Below are positions 56,156 through 64,000 of a DNA stretch of 64,000 bases, in pieces; within the stretch, counting starts at the first letter, position 1; each line of letters starts with the position of its first letter. The stretch covers positions 62,001 through 126,000 of the forward strand of contig JAIXMQ010000038.1 in NCBI GenBank assembly GCA_025716855.1, read 5' to 3'. The notes beneath the pieces are model-generated. The model was given only the letters and a program-made list of their open reading frames with translations, was not told the DNA's origin and searched no databases. This DNA comes from Pilaira anomala. Taxonomy: Eukaryota; Mucoromycota; Mucoromycetes; Mucorales; Mucoraceae. The translations under genes were made by a program, and so were the position numbers.

Positions 56156-57522
56156 TTAAGTAGTCTTCTTGTTTTGGTTAACATAACCAATACCCATACA
56201 TGTCATAAGGATAGTATCGTTAGAAGTATCAGGTTGAATCTTGAAAGATACACCAAAGAATGATTTCAAATCACGTAAATATTGGATACTATAAAATAAA
56301 AGTTAAAAAAAAAAAAAATTCGTCTCTTTAAAATAAATGAATCAAACTTACGTGAATGCAGAAAGTTCACCAACTCTAATTTTTCCAACATCTTCAGGTG
56401 CCAAAATCATTAATAATAAATTTAACCATTGACTCGTTGTATCAACACATCCACCCTTACGAATTTCATTAAGTAACATCTTGGACGCAATGATACCAAC
56501 ATCCTCTGGTGTCTGACCTGGTTCAGCTGCCTTTTCTGCGGATAACAAAACATCTGTATTGGATTCTGCAACTAAAGATAATGCAAAACCAGGTGATTTA
56601 CCACTCTCGGCTCCCTTATAAACATCTGTATAGATATAAATATCGGGGATATATCGATTCAATAATGATCGGGCCGATTCCACTAATCGATTAGCTGTTT
56701 GAGGTGATACTCGGGTACAATAAGCAATACCACGAACTCGTTTAATACGTCCTTCATCTGTAAATTGAACTGGTTTTAATTGACGCACTGGCATACATGA
56801 AAATGTAACTTCTCCACCTCCCAATGGTGGTGCACCACGCTTTGAAATCTATATATATATATATATATATCCCTTAAATATTAATAAAATAATATTCCTC
56901 TATCTCTCACAAATAAAAATCTAACCTTGAGCTCTAAGTTTTGATCTACACCGAATCGCTTTAATTGAGGTAATAAAACTGTACGAATAATATCTACTGA
57001 AGGATCAATATGATCTGTGGTGATTCCCTCTAATACTAAAACAAAGGGCTTCTTTGAGAATGGTGCAAGTGCAATCATAGGTTCCAGGAAATAACTGATA
57101 CTTCTATCAGTACCGCAATCATGTTGAATACGTCCACCTTCAATAGCTCCAGGTCTATAAAGGAAAGAGGTACCTTATCCAAAATTTTCAAAAACTTAGT
57201 TTTTTTTTTTTTTTTTTTTTTTATCCTTTTAAAATAAACTTATATCATACCTGTATAACTAATTTCAATAACGGAACCATTGGTAACCTTTTCTAATAAG
57301 CTAAGGAACTTCATTTCAAAGTCTTATTCATAAAAAAAAAACCAAAATATTAGATCAACAAAAAAAAAAGAAACGTCAAAAAAAAAATACTATACCTTTC
57401 AAACCAGGATTCTCGTCATCGGATCTAATCTTTTCAATACGAACAGGTTTACCGCTTAAAGTAGCGAGAATAAGTCTTTGTCTAAGGTAATTGAACCCTT
57501 CGAATTTTAATATTTTACTCAT
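56156..57522 (-). CDS. RCL1: RNA 3'-phosphate-cyclase-like ribosome biogenesis factor RCL1
   Basis: Five exons on the minus strand: 57396-57522, 57251-57322, 56926-57173, 56352-56848 and 56156-56288; the protein is 358 aa. It starts MSKILKFEGFNYLRQRLILA, then TLSGKPVRIEKIRSDDENPG, VTNGSVIEISYTGTSFLYRP, FLEPMIALAPFSKKPFVLVL, GITTDHIDPS and KRGAPPLGGGEV. GIAYCTRVSPQTANRLVESA and GKSPGFALSLVAES follow. These are RCL1 rather than true-cyclase (RtcA) motifs: the family lacks the adenylated His region and works with Bms1 in the small-subunit processome, where it has been linked to pre-rRNA cleavage at A2. Acts in the nucleolus. It diverges from SmD3 635 bp away. Confidence 0.93.
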
Positions 57523-58157
57523 GGTATTGTTGTTATATATTAACAAATGATCTATTTTTTTTTCGAAATCCATATTTAAATGCTGTGAATAACAAGTCAC
57601 ACCTGCCCTTTTTTTCATGCCCTTTTTTGTACCACATGTGGCTTAGAAGTTAAAAGGATATACTTTGGGCAATCTGTTGCCATGGTAATTAAATCAGGTA
57701 CATATAACATCAATAGGCTATGAACATAGGAGTAGATATGAGCTTTGGGGATATATGACATTTGATTGATTTAAGACTAGCTTTCTCGGTTAAAAAGATA
57801 AACTATTAAAGAAACCTATATCTTTTAATTTTTTTTTTTATATTTGGAGTATTATAAGCTAAATAAGAATTGTTAAAGAGTTAAAATTCAATAGAATTAA
57901 ATTAATGATATATTTATATTTTTCATAACAAATAAAAGAAGAAAAGCAATGATGAAATGAATTTGAAACTTCAATGTCAAAAGGAAAAAGTATAGCCCAA
58001 ATAAGCCAATCATAAAACGTGAGGCCATGATCATACGTCACCTCTTTTTTTTTTTTTTTGATTTCCCTATATTTCTTTCCACTTTAATTTTTTCTTTAGT
58101 TTCTTCTTTTTTTTTAATACAACACTTTTTTTTTTTTGTTTTAATCTACTATACAAT
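57523..58157. promoter_or_regulatory. Divergent promoter region RCL1 / SmD3
   Basis: 635 bp separate the two start codons. It holds AT-rich DNA and poly(T)/CT-rich leader sequence (58046-58140) before SmD3. No factor site recognised. Confidence 0.45.
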
Positions 58158-58712
58158 ATGACTATCGGCGTTCCTATTAAACTTCTTCATGAAGCTCAAG
58201 GTCACATTATTTCTTTAGAATTAAAGACAGGTCAACTTTATCGTGGAAAATTATTAGAAGGTAAAAAAATAACTTCTAAACAACATCTTACAAACGAATT
58301 CACTTTTGTTTAACTCGTGTCTTTCTCTTTTGTATATATATATAGCTGAAGACAACATGAACATTCAATTAAGAGATATTACAGTAACCGCACGTGATGG
58401 AAGAGTTTCACAATTGGATCAAGTTTATATTCGTGGATCTCACGTTCGATTCTTCATCGTACCCGATATGTTAAAGAACGCCCCCATGTTTAAGGGAGCT
58501 GGACCCGGTGGTCTTAAGGGTAGAGGTATTGGTTTGGGTAGAGGTAGAGCTACTGTTGCCCGTGCTCAACAAGGTAAATATATATATATATATATACATA
58601 TTAAAGTCTTTTGTTTTTATTAATATCATTTCTCTCTCTCTCCTTTATAGCAAGAGGTAGAGGAGGTCGTGGTGGATTTAGAGGTCGCGGTGGTCCCCCA
58701 CCTAGATACTAA
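58158..58712 (+). CDS. SMD3: Small nuclear ribonucleoprotein SmD3
   Basis: Three exons: 58158-58260, 58346-58573 and 58651-58712; the protein is 130 aa. It starts [20 protein letters not shown]. Sm1 motif: [20 protein letters not shown]. Sm2 region: [23 protein letters not shown]. The C-terminal tail is Gly/Arg-rich ([15 protein letters not shown]), a typical arginine-methylation target. SmD3 joins SmB in the heptameric Sm ring on U1, U2, U4 and U5 snRNAs. The RG tail is encoded largely by the separate last exon; without it, an ORF search ends in intron 2. Length and motifs match orthologues. Confidence 0.95.
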
Positions 58713-59515
58713 AAAACTTGTTAAAAATCGATTGTACCTAAAACACAAAAAAAAAAAATTTACATAAAATATATACATAAGGATCTTTTTTTTTTTTTTA
58801 TGACTTTATAACTGATATGATTTAGAACTACCTTTTTTTTTTTTGGCAGTAAATAGATACGTTTATTAAAGAGAGGAAAAATACGGATTACAATACTTGG
58901 ATAGGGCGAATACATTAATGAGGTATAAGCGTAAAATAAAAATGGATATGAAGAAAATAATCAGTTTGGATAAATAAATATTTTAAAAGGCAAAAAAAAA
59001 ATATATATTTGCATTAGTTTTGTCTTGAAATCAATTCAACCGCAACAAAGAACTTATAATCAATTTTGTGATGCAACGTACTGAATAGACTGGATATTTT
59101 GTTCGAGTTCTTCGTTTTAATGTTTATACACCTATTCATTTTTCTTGAAATAATACAGTAAAGATTTTTCAAAAAAAAAAAAAAAAAAAAAAATTGACTA
59201 CTCGCTCTTCTAGACGCGTTACTTTTCGTTTTTATCTTCTCACAAACTACTATAAAATAAAAAAAAAAAAAAACCCGCTATTGAAGAGTAGATTATAGCT
59301 TTATTACATAATTAATTCTTTATTTCGAAATTATCATTGACACAGTTTTTTTAAAACTCTGTATTCATTTTGCTTTCTTCATCAACAACAGTTTCAATAC
59401 GCTTCTTTTCATCTGTTTAATAAGCGATTGCTGGTAAGAGAAGATTATCTACAAAACCTTTTTGATTTTGGTGTAATAAAAAAAAAAAAAAAAAGGTTTC
59501 TTGTGTTCCTTTTCG
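58713..59515 (+). other. Intergenic region SmD3 to Sel1 pseudogene
   Basis: 803 bp, AT-rich, with poly(A) runs at about 59170-59192, 59261-59273 and 59479-59494. On the minus strand near 59290-59480 a frame reads LLHQNQKGFVDNLLLPAIAY, then a stop, then TDEKKRIETVVDEESKMN. This could be the far end of a decayed gene but is unidentified. Nothing else supported. Confidence 0.4.
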
Positions 59516-60167
59516 TTATACATTTTTTGGGAATACATTATAGCAATTCACGGCCTCGGCCACCACCAATTTGTAAGAAGTTCCAATTAATCCTTTAAAA
59601 CCAGGTGTTGTATTACGATCGTTGATATGATTGCCGACCATTAATACAGGTTCAGTATCGTTACCATCTTGTTCAAAATAACTTACAGCTTTCTTGAAAT
59701 CTTTTTCATCACTGAAGCAATAAGCAACAACTCCCAAGTCTTGTCAACCATTATTAGCTGCAAGAGTTAATCAGTAGTAGATTCCAGACTTTTACTATTG
59801 ATATAGGTACACCAACATCACCTTCGATAAACATACAACCTGTCAAGTATTGTGCAACAGGATTACTCCAAGTAAAATGCAACTCTTCTCACTAAATCAA
59901 TGGATTTGGCCCGGGTTTCAATTTTTTAAAACCAAAGCCAGTGAAATAAAAGATGGCCTCAAATAAAGCTGCGTATTCATATCTAGAACCTCTTTTCGAA
60001 GCACTTGAAAGCTTCATGACACTTTTTCTTGTTTATATTTTGTATTCCATAATACAAATCCTGGTCACCAGGAATAGAAACGTCTATCCTTGAAAAGAGT
60101 TAGGATTATCACTCTATATAAAACAAAAAGTTGCCAAACCTTCTTCAAGCTTATATATAATTTCCAT
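59516..60167 (-). pseudogene. Stray Sel1-family pseudogene on the opposite strand
   Basis: The minus strand begins at 60167 with the family's first exon (MEIIYKLEE, 28 nt, down to 60140, with one extra codon). A GT...ATAG intron (60084-60139) follows, then exon 2 from 60083: VSIPGDQDLYYGIQNINKKK, then HEAFKCFEK. A frameshift is followed by RYEYAALFEAIFYFTGFGF, another shift, SNPVAQYLTGCMFIEGDVGV, and then DLGVVAYCFSDEKDFKKAVS to a stop at 59516. These align in order with the N-terminal half of the intact array members (DLYNGIQEINK, EYAALFAAILYYTGF, NPVAQYFIG). Several frameshifts and loss of the second half mark it dead. It lies about 43 kb from the array. Confidence 0.85.
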
Positions 60168-60503
60168 TTGCGAAAAATAGGAGAGAGAGAAGAAAAAAAG
60201 AAAGACATACAAATAAAATAAATAAAAAAAAAGTCATGAATATATAAAATGTCATAAATATGCCAAAAAGAAAAATGTTTGTGTTTATGCACATTTGTGT
60301 AGTTTGAAATCTATTTATTAAAAAGTATCATGTAACTATATGAAATAATGAAAAAGAGAGGTAAGGCAAAAGTGGACCTTCCCAAGAAAAGAATGGCACC
60401 TTTTTTTTTTTTTCTATAAGTGAAAAAAAGGCGTATCCAAAGAATGAAATGTATTATAAATATGTAAATGAGTGCGAAAGAAAAAAAAAAAGGGAAGAGA
60501 ATT
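60168..60503 (+). other. Spacer between Sel1 pseudogene and MFS gene
   Basis: 336 bp of AT-rich DNA with GAGAGAGAAGAAAAAAAG (the pseudogene's former CT-rich leader, seen from the other strand) and the 3' flank of the MFS gene. No gene seen. Confidence 0.5.
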
Positions 60504-62847
60504 CTAATGTTTTCTATTCGTCATATCAGCTCCTTGATGAGGCTCAATCGTATCACGGGGTGATTCAATCTTGTCAGAAACAATATTTTCATCAATAGGA
60601 TGTTGATGATACTCTGCACTAGATAAAGGAGGTGTTTCCATTTTCTCAATATCAACTTCTTCTTCATTTCCATGAGCAAGAACGCGAGCATTTCTAACAT
60701 TCAACGAACAAAGGAACCCAACACCACACATAGCTACAATAATGTACCAAATCAATCGAAGCGCATCAAGATAGCTAGTAAGCACAATTTCAAAGTACTC
60801 GGGTGGGCATCCATGACGAACATATTCGGATGAATCCAAAACATTTTGAACAATATCCGCAGGTACATGTTTAGGTAGTTCCTTAGCTAATGAAGAGTTT
60901 AGAATGGCTGAAGCGATCGCAACGCCTAAAGCTCCACCAAGAATACGTGTGAAATTACCCAGTCCAGTAACTACTGCAATATCCTTGGGTTCTGCACATG
61001 CTTGTAATGCAATAATAGCGGATGAAAACATAAGCCCCATACCTATACCGCCAACTACAGTGAATCCATAGATCTTGGAAAAAGATGTATCTCTATCAAA
61101 CAATGATAATAAACCAATACAAATAGTCAAAAATCCCATACCCATAGGAAGCCTAAATAAATAAAAGGGTTTAATTTCTATATCTTTCTTCAAATTCATA
61201 AAAAAAAACATAATATACTTTACAATGGTTTAAAGATACCCTTTTTGGAAATAAAAATACCAGAAGCCGTAGAAAAGACAGCAATCATCATTTCCATAGG
61301 GATCAATCGAATACCTGACCACATAGCAGAATCACCACGTACCACTTGGAAATAAATAGGAAGATAATAAATCATCACAAAGAAAGTCATACCAAAGAAC
61401 CAATTCGTTGCTAAAACAGAGGCTACCGATACATTCTTAAATAAACGGGGTGGCATCAAAGGTTCCTCTACTTTGGTTTCAACATAAACCAAAAGACAGA
61501 TCAAAAGTACTGTCAACACTAAAGGTACAATCACTGCCGCTGATTTCCATGGATACAATTGTCCTCCAAAGTTCATCGCTAATAAAAATAACGTAGCAAA
61601 TACAAGCACAATACCGGCTCCTGCATAATCGATACGCTTTAACTTTTGCTTCAAGTTGCCTTTAGGTACAGGCATTCTTAAAAACACAAACAAAAGTATC
61701 ATCGCTATAGCTCCAATAGGTAAACTTTTTATCACACCTTCAATTAGCTTTACTTATATCTTTTTTTTTTCCCCTGACTAACTTACTTGATATAAAAATT
61801 CCAACGCCATGTTACATAATCAGTGAAACTTCCCTACATATATATAAAAAAAAATCGTTTGAGCAATTTACTACTCTTTTAAGAAATTTTTAATACTTAC
61901 CCCAATTAACGGGCCACAAACACTCGATAAAGCAAACACTGAATTGACAACGCTAAGCATATATCAATAGTTAGATACTATCACTAATCTTTACAATTTA
62001 TACATGTATTACCCTTGATAACTTCCTCGTTGTTCAAGTGGAACTAAATCGGAGATGATAATAAAAACCTAAAAAAAAAAATTTTAAGTGATCTGAACCC
62101 AAAGAAGAGTTTTTTTTTCCCTTTTTTACCATTGAGAATATACCGGCTCCACCAATACCAGCAATAGCTCTAGAAATAATCAACATGATCATTGACTAAA
62201 AAGAAATAAATATACACACGATCGAAGTACACACACACACATATATATATTATACTTACTGTAGCAACACCACAAAGCAAAGATCCAAACAAAAAAATCA
62301 CAATACCAATCATCAAGATCAACTTTCTACCAAAGATATCAGAGAATTTCGCAAACAATGGCTCTGCATGAAAATTAGTTTTCCAACAACAATCCACAAT
62401 TCATAAAAAAAAAAAAAAAAAAAAAAAACTTACGAAATACATCAAATGTTAAAATATAAGATGTTGCAACCCAGGAAACGACTGTCATTTGATTAAAATC
62501 TGATCCGATACGAGGTAAAGCAGGTGCAACAATTGTACTGTTGTAGTAAAATAACAAAAATTAACAATTGAATCCCTATATGTATACTCTTATATGTAGT
62601 TGCTTTACCTGTCTAAAGCTGCTAGAAATAAAGCAAGTTGAAGTCCACTAAAGACTACAAAAATATTCGTCTTTTTCTTTGGTTTTTCTTCTTCTGCTGC
62701 TGCTGCTACTATAACATTTTCTGGAAATCCTTGTTGTTCTTTTTCTGATAATTTCTCAAGATTTGATTGACTAGCTAACGTTGCAGCTACTGAAGATCTT
62801 CTTCTTGTCTCTGTGTCACTTGGGTGTATATCAATCGTATTCGGCAT
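60504..62847 (-). CDS. DHA2-type MFS transporter (14-TM drug/basic amino acid class)
   Basis: Nine exons on the minus strand: 62609-62847, 62434-62537, 62260-62363, 62130-62195, 62013-62068, 61901-61952, 61787-61833, 61224-61724 and 60504-61152, all in phase; the protein is 605 aa. The hydrophilic N-terminus MPNTIDIHPSDTETRRRSSV is followed by FSGLQLALFLAALDSTIVAP, then SWVATSYILT and FAKFSDIFGRK (loop A). Further on come ISRAIAGIGGAGIFSMVFII, SDLVPLEQRGSYQG, SSVCGPLIGGSFTDYVTWRW (motif C, GPxxGG) and NFYINLPIG. These are the signatures of the 14-TM DHA2/Fnx1-Vba-like family of proton antiporters. Substrate unknown. Several exons are only 47-66 nt, so ORF calling fragments it badly. Confidence 0.9.
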
Positions 62848-63090
62848 ACACTAATAAATATATAAAAATTAAGAGAAAAGAAGGGTATAAAAAAAAAAAA
62901 AAAATTTAAAAAATTTTCTGACAGATATATAATCTCGGTTTCAGAAAAACTGAATTTATTTAAACAAAATTCATTGGTGCCTCTTTTTCACACTTTTTGT
63001 CCTCCCATTGATCATTACAAACTTTTAGATCTTATACTGCTTTTTATACTAATTGTTAAATCACAACAACAATAAATATTTTATTCTTTT

Positions 63091-64000
63091 TTAAAGTTTA
63101 GATTTTTGTTTAACCAAGGCTTGTTCTGCTTCTGCTGCATCCCTCAAAACTCTACGAAGAATCTTTCCAGAAGCACTCTTTGGGATTTCATCAATAAATA
63201 CAATACTACGTAATTGTTTATAATATACCACTTGATCTGCTACAAATTTCTTGATCACCTCAGACGTTTCTTCCGTTGCTTTTGTGCCTGCTACAAGTGT
63301 AATATATCCTCTAGGAAGTTCAGTGGCTTGAGATTCATCGTATACACCAATCACTGCACAATCTGCCACAATAGGTGACTTGAGCTATTTTTTTTTTTTA
63401 GTATATTTATACGAACAGTGTGCGCTATATAATTTCTTACCAAAATTCCTTCCAACTCCGCAGGAGGTACCTGAAATCCTTTATACTTGATCAATTCTTT
63501 CTTTCGGTCAACGATATAGAAATGACCGTTATTGTCTTGAATAGCAATATCTCCTGTATGGAAATATCCTTCTTCATCAATACAATCAAGTGTTGCCTCC
63601 ACGTTATTAATATAACCCTAAACCATACAACATTTAATCTATTACTGCATGAATCCCCATGAAATTATTTATTTATTTACCTTCATGATATTAGGACCCT
63701 TAAGCCATAATTCACCACGTTCACCAGCAGGTACATCTATCAACAGATAAAATAAAAAATTAGGTTCATGTAATACATAATCTATCAAATTCTTTTTTTT
63801 TTTTTTTTCTTTACCAACACCATCATCATCGACGATTCTAGCAACCATATTCGAAACCAAGTGACCAATAGAACCTAATAAATTATATGAGTTATCAGTA
63901 TATGTATATATATGTATATACCATTTGTTTTTGTAGTACCATCAATGACACGGTCTGTAGGTTCGATAATAGCACAAGGAGAAGTTTCTGTAAGACCATA
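63091..64000 (-). CDS. AMP-forming acyl-CoA/4-coumarate-CoA ligase-like enzyme (5' part outside window)
   Basis: Minus-strand exons seen: 63922 to beyond 64000, 63815-63874, 63681-63736, 63441-63617 and 63091-63384, with phases agreeing; 221 residues are visible. The sequence runs [20 protein letters not shown] (adenylation motif A5), [40 protein letters not shown] and [20 protein letters not shown] (motif A8 and hinge). It ends [16 protein letters not shown] with the A10 lysine. It stops in -KQKSKL, a canonical PTS1 peroxisome signal. The enzyme adenylates a carboxylic acid and forms its CoA thioester; the substrate (fatty or aromatic acid) cannot be told. About 330 N-terminal residues are probably missing beyond 64000. 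Confidence 0.9.

Overview
The window reads as nuclear DNA of a fungus, most probably an early-diverging Mucoromycota member of Mucorales type. It is very AT-rich and full of poly(A)/poly(T) runs. Genes carry many short (about 50-90 nt) GT-AG introns, untranslated leaders are CT-rich, and AATAAA-like tails follow the genes. The housekeeping proteins (PEX2, TAF13, Aquarius, TRM9, RRP9, ASA1, AMT/MEP, GID1/RanBPM, MRPS10, OPT, RCL1, SmD3, MFS pumps, acyl-CoA ligase) are all eukaryotic. The genus is not determined.

Region 1 (1-16272) is a same-strand tandem array of eight Sel1-repeat genes: one cut by the window start and seven complete (452-482 aa). All seven complete genes begin with a 25-nt coding exon for MEI(I)YKLD/E, followed by a phase-1 intron of 54-85 nt. 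A naive ORF call therefore misses the true start. Each protein carries a conserved non-Sel1 insert (DGxLYLFGNKKFEL ... LTNKKS) between two blocks of repeats. Decayed copies lie inside the array (about 10106 and 11930), and another lies 43 kb away on the other strand (59516-60167). The gap at 7770-10332 also holds a piece of 25S rRNA sequence and a broken protein-coding relic.

Region 2 (17008-34893) is a housekeeping stretch: a siderophore-type MFS transporter with an iron-GATA motif upstream, PEX2, TAF13, the spliceosomal helicase Aquarius, TRM9, RRP9 and ASA1. Between the transporter and PEX2 lie 3 kb of non-coding AT-rich DNA with a small retroposed insertion (18-bp direct repeats plus poly(A), minus orientation).

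Region 3 (34894-45840) is the accessory region. A roughly 2-kb segment R adjoins an inverted-repeat-bounded, 1.83-kb element (37271-39096). That element encodes one intact four-exon, 417-aa protein whose C-terminal half resembles a serine-recombinase fold but lacks the usual DRLxR arginines. Next come 5.16 kb of a 20/21-bp satellite with an 844-bp higher-order period, a deleted second copy of R (R'), and a decayed intron-containing duplicate of ASA1.

Region 4 (45841-64000) holds an ammonium transporter with a promoter GATA cluster, a small Gag1-clamp-like protein, GID1/RanBPM, mitochondrial uS10m (9-nt first exon), an OPT-family transporter, RCL1, SmD3, the stray Sel1 pseudogene, a DHA2 MFS transporter and the 3' part of a peroxisomal (-SKL) AMP-forming acyl-CoA ligase. 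Several gene pairs converge with stop codons under 60 bp apart (PEX2/TAF13, AQR/TRM9, Gag1-like/GID1). Others diverge from short shared promoters (RRP9/ASA1, RCL1/SmD3).

Exon coordinates were worked out by hand from splice signals and reading phase. Family names rest on recognition of motifs, not on database searches.
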